NCBI GenBank assembly: GCA_038503035.1
Contig: JAVSML010001160.1
Span: 186,001-250,000 of the forward strand
Reading direction: 5' to 3'
DNA from: Crocodylus rhombifer
Taxonomy: Eukaryota > Chordata > Crocodylia > Crocodylidae
DNA length: 64,000 nt
This document shows positions 45,757 through 59,634 of the stretch, one piece after another; position 1 is the stretch's first letter, and each line of letters opens with the position of its first letter. Position numbers and translations under genes: made by a program. The notes beneath the pieces were generated by a model. That model saw only the letters and a program-made list of their open reading frames with translations. It ran no database searches and was not told where the DNA came from.

Positions 45757-46222
45757 TGCATTTACTCGATTCTAAGATGAAGTTCCCCCCTCCCCCCACT
45801 TAACATGGGGGGGTACCCTTGTTTTAGAATCGAGGGTGGGGAGCACATGGCTGCTATGGCTCAGGCTCTAGCTCTTACCTGGCTCAGGGCTATAGCTACA
45901 GCTGCTGCCTCCCTCCCCCCCACCTCTGCACCCCACCTTCAGTGGGACAGGCAGGGGGATAAGCAAAAATGGTATTCAAAAGGACAAAACTGTAAAAAAA
46001 GCACAATAAAAACATTCCTTCTATCAAAACACTCCACACCACCTACCTCCCCACTGCCTGCCCCCTGCAGCAGTGGAAGGAGGGACGAATTAAAGATGAC
46101 CCTCCAATATTCAGTTTCTACATGTGGAAAATTATAACAAATTTATAAATTTTCCATGTATAGAATCTAACTATTGGGAGGTTACCTGAAATTCAGGGTT
46201 ATCTAAGATTTGAGTAAATACA
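45757..46222. mobile_element. DNA element with about 22-bp TIRs
   Basis: Left TGCATTTACTCGATTCTAAG; right in reverse complement TGTATTTACTCAAATCTTAG. It is 466 bp with a C-rich interior and no transposase. The first 70 bp form a hairpin of their own (45764-45834: CTCGATTCTAAG and CTTGTTTTAGAATCGAG). Target duplication not clear. Confidence 0.65.
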
Positions 46223-46460
46223 GCATCAACAGGACACTAAAGTTCTGGCTCCTACTCTTAAAAGAGTCCAGAAGATTGGGAGAACTGAACATTTTGCATT
46301 TAAATACCTTACTTTACTCTTGGTTTTTGTCATTTACTTCCAGCAGACGAAAAAAACATTAATAAAAGTGCTTTCCCCCCACATTTTTAACTGAATGCCA
46401 ATTTCTATCCAACAGCAGCTTGATGCAGATCACAAATAAAAATAAATTAATAGTCTAGTA

Positions 46461-46690
46461 AAGGGATGGCAATGTTTTTGGGCAGAATGCTAAAAACACC
46501 TGCAACCTTGACTTGTAAGATGTACATGTGCCAGGGAGATGGCAGGGGAGTCATAAAGGGCCTGAATCTTGTTGTAGCAGAGCAGCCCTGTCCTCCCCTC
46601 CCTGAGGTGAGCATGCCAAGCAAAATGCCTTTGCATGCCATGATCTGGAATGCACGCTGGGGGTTGCCTAGCACACAAGAACTACAATTT
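46461..46690. mobile_element. Possible hAT-like element
   Basis: The left end AGGGATGGCAATGTTTTTGG followed by GCAGAATGCTAAAAACACC resembles a common reptilian hAT terminus. I could not find the right end with confidence. The minus-strand 75-aa frame is not a gene. Confidence 0.4.
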
Positions 46691-46866
46691 ACACTTCATT
46701 ATGTTAGAAAGTTGCAAAAATTTACAAATCTAAATAAATGCATGTTAAGTTAAATAACTGATTAAATATGACTAGTGCATCTCTTGGTTAAGAATTTAAG
46801 TACCACCAAATTTTACATAAATATTTTATATAGTTGCAAATCTAGATTTCTTAACTATTACCAGCC

Positions 46867-47358
46867 ACTCACCTGGAGTACTGTGTCCAATTTTGGGCCA
46901 TGAACTTCAGGAAGGATGTGGACAGCTTGGAAAAAAGCGCAGAGGGGAGTGACAAAAATGAAGCCTGGGAAGCATGACTTACAGGCTGAAAGACTTAGGG
47001 TTATTTAGTCTGGAGAAGAAAAGACTGAGGGAAATTTGATAAAAGTCTTCAGATATCTGAAGGGTGATTATGGATGGAGATAGAATGTAACCCCAGGGGA
47101 CAAGACTAGGCGTAATAGACCAAAGCAGAAGAAATTCAGTTTAGAGATTAAGAGAAACTGTCTGATTGAAGGTAGTCAAGCACTGGAACAGGCTACATAG
47201 AAAAGTGGAATTTCCATCCCTGGAAATTTTCAAAAGCAGGTTAGGCAGATGCTTGGCTGGGATGGTTTATAGTCAGGGACGATTCTGTTTTGAGTAGGGG
47301 GTCAGGATTAGATGACCTTGTGGGGTACCATCCAGCCCTAATATCCAAAGATCCTATG
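46867..47358 (+). mobile_element. CR1 3'-end fragment (older subfamily)
   Basis: It starts within RT C-terminal coding (CACCTGGAGTACTGTGTCCA, that is LEYCVQF), continues through AGGCTGAAAGACTTAGGGTT (L..LNLF box) and ends GGATTAGATGACCTTGTGGG, CCATCCAGCCCTAATATCC. It is more diverged than the two long copies and of another subfamily. Confidence 0.88.
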
Positions 47359-50300
47359 AACCAGAAGTGGGTATGAAGGGGGAAAAAAAAAAAAAAAATC
47401 AGGTCTTCCTTTATGAAAAACTAAGGACTAATACAGAACAATAACAACAACTAGAGGACTAATACTGGGGAATTCAACCACCTTTGATTTAAATCAATCT
47501 ACACCACACAAATCCATCCCACACATGTGTATCCACGTGTGCACCAGCACTGACAAAATGATGTTTGGAAGGTGTCTGAAAGAAGTTTTCTGAGTGAATA
47601 CCTTAAATCTCATCAATTATTCATGACAACTTGTTCCATGTTAGTCTTGCAAGACTTGGTATTAGCATGTGTAGTATCTGGCAAGTAAAAATTATCACAT
47701 TTCTGTTCATGAAGAACATTCCTTTAAGTTCTGTCATATAACATTTCCCTTCAGCAAAAGGAACAATTCACCCCTACACAAAAAATTAAATCTAAAGAAG
47801 AATCTTTGTATTTGGCTTTGATGCTATGGTCTAAATATAAAATAATCTGGTTTCCCTATTAAGATACTTAGTTATTCTAATTATAGACACTGACTTTGGT
47901 AAATTCTTTAGGTTTCCTCCTTACAATTCCCTGCAATTACAATGTATGAGGATTGCTTATGCTTAGTATTAATTTAGTATTACTTTTACTAAGTAATACC
48001 AACCTGATAATGAAACTAACTTGACGACTGTATAGCTGTATCGTTAAAACATTATGAAAGATAGCATGCATGCTCCCTTTAGAAAAACCACACAGCTTCA
48101 GAATTTTGAGGACATGGATACTATCAATCTAAACCCCAATTTAGTTTCTGGAGCTCACAAAAACTCAGATTCAGTGTCACTTCTTTCCCTGTTCTTCGTT
48201 TTCCTATGTAGCTGCAGATAAGGTGCACCAACATGAAATCACTGCTATGAGAATGTATTTTGTACAGCCAAGCAGACCAGTGCCTTAGAATGTCTATCCT
48301 AACAGCAAGAAACTTTGTCACATGCTAAAACCATTGAGTGGTGCCCCATTTTTTGGCCTTTGCCAGTTCGCCCACTGTACCACTATTTGTCCTTCTATTC
48401 CCTACTGGGTATTGGGCTAGAATTAGAAAGCCAGAGAAATAGCCTTCAATCTAAGCAGAGAAGATACTCTCCCTTGTTATCTTTCCATGCCTCTTAGAGC
48501 CAAGGATTCATTTATTACATTACTCAGAAACATTGATCTGAGATGCTGAATCAGTGTCCTGTGCAGTACCTATCTATGCATTTGCCAATTCCCATTCACA
48601 GCTCTAACCATACACTGGAACTTCCAATAAGTAAGCTAATACAATAACTGTCTGGGACAAAAAAAATCCAGTCAATAAGGTCTTGAAGAAGACGACAGGA
48701 TGTAAATAAGTTAACATCTCCAGAAAAAGTCAAATCTCCCCATGCTTGAGATACAGCTCAGTTCTATGATACAAGAGTAGAATCCTGCTTTCCTAGAGGT
48801 AATTCCTCCCTCCCTTGTCCAGAATAGCCAATCTTCTATGGTCCTTCCCTTGAGCACCTGAGTAGAAGGAAAGGAAAGCTGAACTCAGGTAAATCCTTTT
48901 CCACCAGAGACGGAGCAGGGTGCTTCCATATTCTGTCACAGGATGGCGGGCACTAGCATCAAAGGACTTAGCAGCCATCCGCTGGTTTGAACTGAGCCCT
49001 ACAAATAACAACAGGCATGACACATGACACCCATCCACCTCTAACTGCTAACTTCTCTTCCGTAAGAGACCTAAAACCAAGACTTTGGGCAATCATTGCC
49101 AAGGGTTTTACACTTTTTCAAGGATTATGAGGGTATCAACCTGATTCAAACATTACATTCTGCTTTTGTAAGATTCCCTCTGTAGTTTCAACAGGCAAAG
49201 TTATTCTTCAGCTGCTAAAACAAAGGGCAATGTATAAACAAAGAATCTAAATAAATATAACCCATCTCATTGCTTGACAAGGGTAAGTTTTGGCTCTTAT
49301 GCTAAGCAATGAGAATGAACTTTCATTAGAAAAGTTACTAAAATGGATAGGGGGGAGAGATTAAAGACTATTACTGACATGTGAAATAGTCTTGAATATT
49401 ATTTGAAAGCCTCTGCTCTAGATACTTTTTTGAAGCATTATTTCAAAACCAGTTGATCACTTAAATCCAATGCAAAAACAGTTAAAAATCAGATGGATAT
49501 GCAACAAAACAAAGAATATCTATTTGTGTTATAAACTGACTGTGCAACCTATGTCACTGAAATACCAATGACACTTGAAAGTATGAGACAGAATAAACTT
49601 TGGAAAGTTTATTTAAACATATGATAAGTGATTTGCCAAATAGTTGCTACACAATGGGTTCCAAAATACACATCAACAGTAAGTACATAAAACTTATGTG
49701 ACAGACAAACCTACTTTGTTTTGCTTTTTTCAGAAGATTTTTATAATATAGACAATCTTTAGAGTTCACTATGATTTTCTGGTAGATATATCAAAAGCAA
49801 GTGTTTTGGTGGTCATTTCAAATAGACAAATTATTTTTCCATTCCTTGTATCCAAGTGCTATAAATACTTTCTGAATAGTGCTCAAAATAACAAAGACAC
49901 ACTTCATTCATTGACAACACATGGTGCCAAATACTCCCAACAAGTTTCCAAATAGCTTGAATTGTGTGGTAACACCACACAGGTGGTCCAATTACATGAG
50001 AACTTTTTGTCCTCTAAAGCCAGTAAATCAAGGACTGGGAACAGAATTCATTTTTAGAAGTCACACATAATACACAAGCAACACTCCCCACTCCAGCAAC
50101 CACTACCCCGAAAAATTACAAAAGATCTTAGTCTAACACCTGAAGCGTTCTTTTGCAACTGCTCTAGAAAACACAACTATTTTTGCTGGCTGGCACCTCT
50201 TCCAAGCGTATTTAGCTTAGATTGAAAACATCTGTTCAGCTGAAACCAACCCCTTCACACAGTGCAGTCCAAACTAACTTGTTTTTTTGACTTTCAGGAC

Positions 50301-50842
50301 CTGGCAAACTGTCAAGTCACTGCTGAGACACAGATAGTTGCTTTAAGTCTTTGTTGTACTAGCTTATATGCAAATATTTATTGCTGGGACACACATTGCT
50401 GACTGATATCATCATGTTTCCCAACAGTGGGAAAAGAATTTCTCTCTTGACTAGAGGATACTAGCATTTGAATATATTTTTACCAAAATGTATTTAGGAT
50501 ATGCTGATATCCAAAACTTCCTCCTGCTTTTTCCTTAAAGCAGTCATCCCTCCACCCCCGACATAAGCCATTCTAATTAGAGTGCCCCCCTTCACCCTGA
50601 AGCATGTGTATAGACACCCTCAGCATCTGTGCAGAAGGATAAACCATCAATAATATATTTTGTATTCTTTACTAGGTGGCAACTAAATATTAAGAAAAAG
50701 GATTTTCTTCCAGAAATAATCTTTCCTTAAAATTATTAAAACTGCATATCAACTTCTATCTTACAACAGTGAAAATTCCAACAGCCCTATTCCAACAGAA
50801 CTATTACTCACAAGTGACAGGAAGCTAAAAATTATATTAAGT

Positions 50843-51303
50843 CAGGAGTGTCAAAAGTATAGCCCTCAGAGCTGCTGTATCCAGCCTGCCCGGCTTCTGA
50901 TGGACCACTGGAAGTTGTGCACAGGGGAGGAGGGAAGGGGCCTGCCACTCAGTCCAGGGCCCTTGAACCCCAGTGTACAGCAGCCAGAGGGTCAATGAGG
51001 GCTGGCACAGCCCAGGATGTCCTCCAGTCACTTAGTGTCCCATGGCAGACACAGAGCCAGAATTGTCACTGCTGCATGCTCTGGGCTGGAGCCGCTACCC
51101 CAGCATGAAACACACGTGTCAATGGCAGCAGCTCCAGCTCTAGTATGGGGCATGCACTGGGATCTGGAGTCATTGTCTCGTGGACTGGCCAGGAGTTGGA
51201 GTCACTGCTGCCACAGCCACCCCATGCCCTGGGCTGGATCTGGCCTCCAAGGAGCCCGATCTTCCAGATCCAGCTGAGGGCAGGAGGTAAGTTTGATAAC
51301 CTT
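50843..51303. mobile_element. hAT-like MITE, GC-rich
   Basis: Left end CAGGAGTGTCAAAAGTATAG; the right end in reverse complement starts CCAAGGTTATCAAACTTACC. Similarity is imperfect and flanks do not show a clear 8-bp duplication. The interior has GGATCTGG-type phrases usual for this group. Confidence 0.5.
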
Positions 51304-51599
51304 GGTTGAAATGAACAAATACATCTGGCGAACTGTTTGCAGCTTCATGAAATTAAAGAAACCCAGAAAACACTTCATACAGATTCTACATAATCAGTCA
51401 CAAAAGGACTAAATAAACTCCTGCCCCCACAGGAGGGCACAGGTCATAGAACAAGCCAGGAAGCTCTGCTAACTGCACAGATTCAACCGTTTTTTCCTCT
51501 CCTGGGTAAGGAGGAAGTTTGAGATTTTGAGGGGCCATGGATTAGTGCTGTAGCTGCCAAAGAGAAAAGAGGAAGAAAAGAACAAACCCTCCTCTCCCT

Positions 51600-51835
51600 C
51601 CCCTAACACTGTTTCCCAGATTTCAATCCATTTAGCCTGAGGATCACAAAGTGGAACTGCTTCTTAATTCAAACCCCTGTGAAGCAAAGATAAAGGGAGT
51701 CTCAAAAAAGTTCAGTGGCTTACCAAAGGTCACACAAAGCCAGCAGGAGAACCAGGAACAGAACAAAACAGGTGACTTGTGGCACCTGTATTCCAGCCAC
51801 CTGCTTCATTATACTCTGCACTGCTGCCACGTGAA
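51600..51835 (-). mobile_element. MIR-like SINE, degraded
   Basis: GTGGCTTACCAAAGGTCACA, CAAAGCCAGCAGGAGAACCA and GGAACAGAAC correspond to the CORE/tRNA part of MIR in reverse orientation. Confidence 0.5.
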
Positions 51836-52329
51836 CAGGAGTGCTGCCACTCAGCAACAGGCAGTGGGTAAAACTCTTAAAACAGCAAAATCTCAATGTT
51901 ACAAAAAAACCAGCTGCTTTTGCAAATCTTACTTATTCTGAGTCAGATTTTGTTCTTGATCATAACCGTGCAACCCTACCTCCAAATCAAAAGCATCTAA
52001 TAGGGCTCTGTAGGAACTGGAATTAAGCCTTTCTTAACATCCTTATTAATGGATAAGACACAGGAATCATAAAAAAAATTTGGAAATTATGTTACAAATT
52101 AGGAGTAACTGTGACATACAAATGGTCCTAGAGAGATTAGAAACACCACCAGAAGATAATGAAACCATATACCTTGGATGGAAACAGATAAATATGCTTC
52201 AAACCATCATGTAAGGCAATTAGTATGAGAAAACAATTAACTGTCTGATTTGCTGTCCACTGGCAAGTGTTCAGCAGCATATTCTGACTAGAAAAAAAAA
52301 TGAATGCAACTGTGGTCAGAAAATACAGT

Positions 52330-52830
52330 ATCAGACTATGGAGAAGATAGCTCTAGTGTAAACCCTCTTTATATGGCTCTGGTTTAAGCTCTCTTGGAAT
52401 ACTGCATTCAATTTTCATAGATTTCATAGACATTAGGGCTGGAAGGGACCTCGGAAGATCATCGAGTCCAGCCCCCTGCCTGAGGGGCAGGAAGTCAGCT
52501 GGGGTCTTAAGATCCCAGCAAGATAAGCATCCAATTTACTCTTGAAGGTGTTCAATGTAGGTGCTTGAACCACCTCCGATGGCAGGCTATTTCAGACCTT
52601 GGGGGCTCAGACGTAATATTATCAAAAATATAATGACACACTAGATTGAATTCAGGGAAATGCAACAATAGTGACCAGAGAGATGCAGGGACTGATTTAT
52701 GAGAAAAAGATCAGAAGAGCTAACTACACAGTGCACAATTTGAAGAAACATGATATCAGTCTGAAAATATGTCTAAGGATGGAGAGTAATCATTTACATA
52801 ATGTATAGCATATGGTAACTAAGGGTCATA
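52330..52830 (+). mobile_element. Old CR1-like LINE fragment, interrupted
   Basis: TTGGAATACTGCATTCAATT (LEYCIQF box) before 52417 continues after 52605 with GAATTCAGGGAAATGCAACA, GATTTATGAGAAAAAGATCA and GAAGAGCTAACTACAC. The order corresponds to the end of RT and the 3' region of a CR1/L3-type LINE. A short minus-strand CR1 end splits it. Confidence 0.65.
52417..52605 (-). mobile_element. CR1 3'-end fragment inserted in an older LINE
   Basis: It starts TCATAGATTTCATAGACATT, then GGGCTGGAAGGGACCTCGGA and GAGTCCAGCCCCCTGCCTGA: the reverse complement of a CR1 3' end, running into GTGTTCAATGTAGGTGCTTG-type 3' UTR/coding sequence. It is younger than the LINE around it. Confidence 0.88.
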
Positions 52831-55800
52831 ACTGAGGAAATACACAGTTTGGATTAAAAAATTAAGGAAAAAAGTTTGAAACAAAAAAAACATTGGTGAC
52901 AAAAATTTCCCAAAAAGAATTAGGGGAAGTCCCATGGCTTAGAAGTTTCCCGCACAAAAACACTGGAAAAGAGAGGGTACAACGTGTGCCCTGGCAGAGA
53001 TGTGGTCATAGTAACGTAACAGTTTCTTCCTTCTCACTACAGTATATAATTTCACATGAGGTCAAGTAATATAACAGTATAATTTAAGGTAGAATTTACC
53101 CCTCTATGTCTACAGGAGGACCAACCATACATAGCGTATAACATACTCACAATTAAATTAATAAAGGTTCCACCTTAAATACACCTGGACCATATCCATA
53201 CCATACACATGCCACACAAGGGACTTCTGAAGAACAAAAGGCCAGAATGACAGTTGCACTAATTGGTATCCCAATTCCCAGAAATCTAAGTTAGCACTGA
53301 CTGGAATACTGAAGTTAGCAAAAAAGAACCCCACTCAAGAGTGTTTTCCTCCCGGTTTTAACGTTCCTTTGCTTTCGTTACTATTCCTGTACATGCGTCT
53401 TAGAGAATTTACGATATTATTGAGAAAGCAACATAAATATTGTTTAGATATTTCTCCCCTCTTTTAGCTACTTATTTCAGTTTCTGTTTAGATATAGTAG
53501 TGATAAAGCAGAGCTATGCTTTATAAGGTGGGTCCAGTTTGTTGCATTAAATGGACCTCCACTAATGCATTCCGTTGTGTAATATTTTTATTGAAATTGT
53601 ATTAAACAATCTTTACAAGAACCAGCTACCATATATGGTAAAGAGAATTATCATCTTGGTTTTTATGAGTCAATTATTGACAGAATAAAAGCTCTCAATA
53701 AGAAAAGAATGAAAAGTTAAACAGTTTATACAGTAGTGTGCTGCACTTTGAAAGCATTTTTCCTCCAGATTAAATGCAAGGGGGTGTGAACTGGAACCAC
53801 ACATCATGCATGAGATGAGATAACATCTTTTTTTACTTGAGGCCAGTGACAGTTGGGTCCATTTATGCCCCAGAAACACTTAACCCTGTGTCACATGGGT
53901 TAGTGTAATTTGTCCTCTTTCCTATTATCAGAGTCTCTTTTGTGATAAAGCCCAAAAGTCCAATCAAGACCGTGTCCCCACTTAGTCAGAAAGATGAGAT
54001 AGTTACTGCCTACAATTTAATTAAGTGCAAAGCACAAAAAATGATCATAAACAAGCAACAGGATTGGAGGAGGAAGGAAAGATGAGGATAAAAATAATCA
54101 GATCAGTTATGTAGCCTAGGCATAGACTTGCACAATGGGAAACTTCAATGGTAAAACTCCCATTAATTATAATGGATCAAGACCAGATCCTATATAATTC
54201 CAAAGCTTTCAGTAATACCAGTTTATGCAAAGGTCCCTAAGCTAAGTAGGTGGCTGCTAAAATGCAGATAACAACAGCAAAACCAGGTCCTGAGAAGGAA
54301 GAGTATATACAGACTGGCTGAGGGAAGGTGGCCCAGGAGAAAAAAATAAAGATAGTTGAGTCCCAAGGTGAGAAATGGGAAGTTGAAATTGGCATCACTG
54401 GAGGAAGGGAGACACGGTAACAAAACAAAATAGATAAGAAGCAGAATTATGTACTTCTCATTAAAGTCTCTTGCAAAACTTGAAAAAACTAGGCACGAAA
54501 AACTGGGCATTTGGGAATGTTTTTAACAAACTAAAGCAACTGGTGCAAAAGGGCAGCAATTGCATTTTGTACTGAATGGGAACTTGAACATGGTAGTAAA
54601 ACATGGAGAAACTAATGTTAGGAAGTTTGGGGTTCAGAGATTTTTGCTTTATTTTTACCAGGATTTCAAAAAACTTGTTAATAAGACTCATTTCAATTTC
54701 AACATGCTAGGATATCAATCACATATAACTATCTTTCATCTGACACAGAAAGGAATATTTCTGATTTCCTAGAAACATTTCAGAAAATTGATTTGCATAA
54801 TAATGACTGCAATTCACTACTGACATTCAGCATTCTGGATCTCCTGAATTTTCAAAACAGTTGTATTATGGCTTTGCTTTGTTATTGTATAGAAATCCCA
54901 GCTCCCTTGTGCAAGACACTTAGAAACATAAGAGGGCAGTCCTAGCCTCAGAAGGCTTATACTGGTAAGTAATCTATTTGCTCAGAATCTGTCCAGTCAC
55001 TTGAATAGTCTCATTTTACACAAACCCCATCTCTGTGTCAAGAAGCCAGCACAAAAACCTACACAAAGAAGTGAAAAATATTATTGGGCACTGTATGACT
55101 CATGAGAACATCCTTCTCTCTCTACTTCAACAGCAGCACTGATTAACTTATCCACACAAATTATCTTAAACTAAAATGAAAAAAAAAGCATAAAAATGCA
55201 TTCCTGAACCTTGCAAAAATGATAACACACTGTCAGGGGTACCTCGCTCATGGACAAAGAGTACTGTCTTGTTTGTGGTATGCCAATTACTCAGTTTTGC
55301 TCCACAAGTTTCCCATCTCTGCCCCTTCTCAGCAAGCACACTCTGATGTGAAAGAGGCATTCCCAAAGCTGAAAGCCAGATTATGCGACTCCCCCTACAT
55401 ATCTAGCCATTAGCGTTAAAATTATAACACTCACAAAGCAACAGAAATGCCATTCCTTAAACTGTGTACCAACACCAATATTTTGTGTAAAAAACTGCTT
55501 CCATTTACATTCTGGCAAACCTTACAAACACAAATCACTTGTAGGTGCCATTTAATATATGCTATTAAGAGCAACAGTGCCTGGAATTTTCCATTGATAA
55601 CAAGCAGGTCTTTCCTAAGTATAGAAGCACTTGTTTTATAAAGTGTTCATATTATCTTCCCATTACATTTAAATTCAAACGTTCTTGACTGTAACATTCA
55701 GGAGACAAATGGGAGCCCACTACAATACTGGCTGAGTTCCTCTTCCTTCTTTGAAGCTTTCTGCAATACGCCACAGCTAAGTTGTTAAAATGATTTCTTC

Positions 55801-55973
55801 AATTTATTATTCTAAACTGGAATTCAGTCTGACAGAAGTGTGTAAATAGTTTTTTAATTTAAAAAAAGCTAACATTGATATAAAATTAAGATTGAAAACT
55901 TATGCACCAAAAATTCAGGAAATAATTATTGAACCACCATTATGACTTATCTATGTTATAGTATCGCTTAGCC

Positions 55974-56470
55974 TAGGAACAGAAATTACACATACATCAG
56001 TATAAGTGTCTGGAAACTGATTCAGATCTGTAACACAACAGAAGTCCAATGTGCATAAACTGCTTTCAAAATGGCTGGAAACAGTTTAAGATAAATCTGG
56101 ATGGATGCAGTATCAGACTTAACTGATTTAGGTTAAATCGGCTTATTGAACTTCTGTCCAAGAGCCTCTCCTAATTAAAGTTAACTTGCAGTCCTCCAGC
56201 ATCCCAGGATGCTTTGCACCTCCCTCACAAACCTCCCTTTGCAAGGTTAACAGGCTAGCCTTGACCCAAGCTGTCTGTTCCAGTCTAGCAGGAATGCATG
56301 CTCTGGCACCCCACAGCTTCAGGCATGGGCCACTGTTGGCATGTGACTGCATTTCCAGAATCAGAATTAAATGTCTGTTCACTTGTTTATCAGTTCAATC
56401 CATACAATTTAAAATAACCCACAAAGATGGAATCAATTCAGCCTTCGGCTTTTTGACCGTCTGTACTTAG
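55974..56470 (+). mobile_element. Family A element, complete copy
   Basis: From TAGGAACAGAAATTACACAT to TGACCGTCTGTACTTA, 497 bp. The ends are imperfect inverted repeats (TAGGGACAGA against TAAGTACAGA in reverse complement). The interior carries CAGCATCCCAGGATGC and GGCATGTGACTGCATTTCC shared with the other copies. The frames of 79 and 94 aa are chance. TA at both ends would fit a Tc1/mariner-type duplication, unproven. Confidence 0.65.
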
Positions 56471-56540
56471 CCTTAGAGACCAGAACCCGAATCAGCACCC
56501 AGTTTTAGGTAATACACATGTGCACCCATGTGCATGCATA

Positions 56541-56563
56541 CACACACACACACACACACACTT
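56541..56563. repeat. Short (CA)n microsatellite
   Basis: About eleven CA units between TGCATGCATACA and CTTCCACACA, just outside the family A copy. Confidence 0.9.
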
Positions 56564-57743
56564 CCACACAACAGCCAGTAGACAAGATAAAACAAATTAG
56601 CAGGTGGGAAGACAAGATTAGCAATGAAATAATCATGATTAGCACATTAACAGTCCCAGCAAATTAACCACCCAAAAGGTTTCCAGGGCTGATAATATCT
56701 TAATTTCCGATTCTCTAATGTGGCAGATTTATGTTAAATGTATGCTGCTGCTATGTCTATACACATAATTTATCAAGCACTTGTAAAAATATGTCGCTAT
56801 TTTTCTTTAAGTTGGTCTCATCTTTCCTGCCAGAGGTAGTATAAACCCATGAATAAGCGTTGTCTTTAGCCTGTATTTGAGAACGGGACTTCTTCAACTA
56901 GGGAAGTAAAGACGAGCATAAAGGGCACTGACAGACATGCAGGCCCCCGCCCTAATACTTGAGGCTTTACATAAAGCCCTGCGAGTTAGAGCACCCCCCA
57001 ACCCCAACAGACATCTGCCTCTTGGGTCTGCCACATTAGAAGGAAAGGTGATGGAATAGGTCTATATTAGTTTTTGAATATGAACTACAATGCTATTATA
57101 AATATCTGGCCAAAAGTTTTTGATATTTGAAACTGCAGACCTGGAAGTTTTAATGCGCAGCCTTGTGTCACTGAACTGAATGGATTCTCTCTCTTCCACT
57201 ACTGTTTTTGTAGAATTTTTAAGAAGAAACCCAGTTGTGCATGTCAGCAACTGACAGATTCAACAGACTCAGTATTGTGAGATTAAATGAAAATAAAGGA
57301 TGCATCAAATGGATATCCTCAAAAATCACTACTTGTAAACAACAGAGTTCAAAACACACACAAATAACCAAATCAATCCACCATTGAGGATGGTGGCCAA
57401 AACTTCATCTTAACAGGCAAGAAAAGATGGAATCCAGCCAAACTGTTGTCCTAGAAGTCTTGCAGCTGTGACTCGTTTTACAAATTTGTCCTTCCCTTAC
57501 CCACATGCTGTCAGTACAAGTGCTGCACAGCATGCTCCCCAATCTCTTGTGAATTAACAACAGACTTCAGTCAAAAGAACGAAAAAAGCAGAAACAAGTT
57601 TCATGTGAATCAGTGAGGCAAAGCTGTGGGAAAAACACAGGACCTCTAAGTCTGTGTCTTCATATTCTATATGGGCCAAGAAATTTCAAAGAGCCTGTGG
57701 AACATAACCAACATACAAGAATACACTTGTATCTCTCTATGGC

Positions 57744-58854
57744 TAGGGACAGAAGTTACACTTAAAACAGTTTAAATGATCAGAAACTGGTCTAAACCTG
57801 TAGCAGAACACAAGTTCAGTGTATATAAGCCAATTTCAAAATGGCTGAAACTATTTTAAGATAAATCTGGGTGAATGTAGTATCAGACTTAACTGATTTG
57901 GATCAAACTGGTTTATGGAACTTCTGTCCCGGACCTTCCTGATTCAAGTTAAATCAGTCCCCCAGGATCCCAGCATACTTTGCCGCCTTGGGCTGGTCTG
58001 TGCTATCTGCTCTAGAGAGCAGGGCTGGCCCCACCCCTCTGCTCTCTGGCTAGTGCAGCAAGGCCTGGCTGACAAGGGGGTGGGGAAGGGGCAAGCCCAG
58101 CTGGAGATGCAGCCCAGTCTGCAGGGTGTGGGGGGGGGAAAACTGCCCCATCAAGCAAATCCCAGCCAAGGTCTGGGGCTGGGGTGGGGACTAAACACCC
58201 CTCCCCCACTCATGGGCAACTGAGTCAGGGGGCACTTGCCCCTCCCCCCCAGTGACCAGTCATCAACCGGGGGGGGTTCCCCCCCGCCACAGCCGATTCT
58301 ACTGATCCGCAAGTGGCAGCAGCACACCACTGGCACTTCCAGACACCCAGCTGACACTTCCAGGAGAGCAATGACACTTCCAGGACAGCCCACACTCCTG
58401 CTGGTGCTCTTGGGGGGGGCACCAGTGCTCTCGCCTGCCCCCCCGCCCAGAATGCTGGCTGACGGGGGGGGTTCACCAACACTCTCAGATGGTGCACCTC
58501 CTACGTGTCGCCACTGCACCTGGTCAAACTTACTGCTGGCTTTAACTGTGGGCTACAAATCCCAGGGGCACCTGGAAGCAGGAAGAAGTGATGAGCAACC
58601 TCCTGCTATTGTAATTCTGGACTGCAAATCCCAAAAACCTCAGGGGCAGCAGGAAGAAGCAGTGAGCAGAGCCAGAAAGCCATGCTCTAATGCCCCCCAG
58701 CTTCTGGCCTGAGTCACTATAGGCATGTGACTGCATTTCCTGAATCAAAGGTAAATGGCTGTACACATCTGTTTCAATTTAATATGTGCAGTTTAGACTA
58801 ACCTACAAAGACTGAATTGATTCAGCCTCGGACTTTTAAACTGTCTGTACGTAG
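57744..58854 (+). mobile_element. Family A element, long copy with GC-rich interior
   Basis: From TAGGGACAGAAGTTACACTT to AACTGTCTGTACGTA, 1.1 kb. The left 210 bp end in GAACTTCTGTCCC, an inverted echo of GGGACAGAAGTT. The extra interior (58000-58700) is GC-rich with poly-G/C runs; it yields frames of 65-158 aa on both strands that I reject as genes. Confidence 0.65.
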
Positions 58855-59634
58855 CCTACAAATATAAACCCTGCAACTTCAACTGAAGAAAAAGGCTGAG
58901 CGGGAGCTCAAATTGTTTTCTGCCCTTTATGCAGGGATTATCAGGGAGAAGAATAATCTGGTTTTCAAATGAGATACCAAACAGTTTAGCGCATGGGTTC
59001 ACTATTAAAATTTTAGCAGGAATTCTCTGACTATTCCATTCTGTATAGTGGAAGGCAGCATTTTGCCACCTTTTGGCAGCCATGGCACAATTTAATCCCG
59101 CGCCCTTTAATCCCTTTCCCCTGCCTGATCTGCTGCTCTGCGTTTTGTTCACAGCCTGACCCAATACTCTGCTTTCTGATTCCTTCCCTCTGCTCCCTGC
59201 CTGGTTTGCTGCTTAGATCCCTGCCTTTTGCTGCTGTGCTTTCTGCCCTTCCTCCCAATCTGCTGCATGCCACACACAGAATTAGTATAGAATTAGGACT
59301 GACAAGTGTGGAAGGTAGTCAAATATTCTGTGCATGGAATAAGTGAACGGTTTTAGCTGTCTGGCTTTGCTCCAGATGGCAAACCTCTTCTACTTGACAT
59401 TATGAGATGTACTTGAGACACACTTGTCTCTGAAAAACCAACAGTTTCATACATGGGTCTGAGGGCAAACCTGTCAGTTACTGAAAGCATTTTCCATCCT
59501 TTCAAGACAAATTAGAGGCAAAAAGGGCAAACCAGATATTACCAAGGTCAGGCCTTGAGGGCTTCTTAGTATAAACAGAGTCTAATCTTTCCAACTTCCA
59601 TACAGACCAACAAGATCACAGAATATTTAGTACT

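Noticed and set aside
58151..58712. 122- and 158-aa frames on opposite strands
   Set aside because: They fall inside the GC-rich interior of a family A transposon copy.
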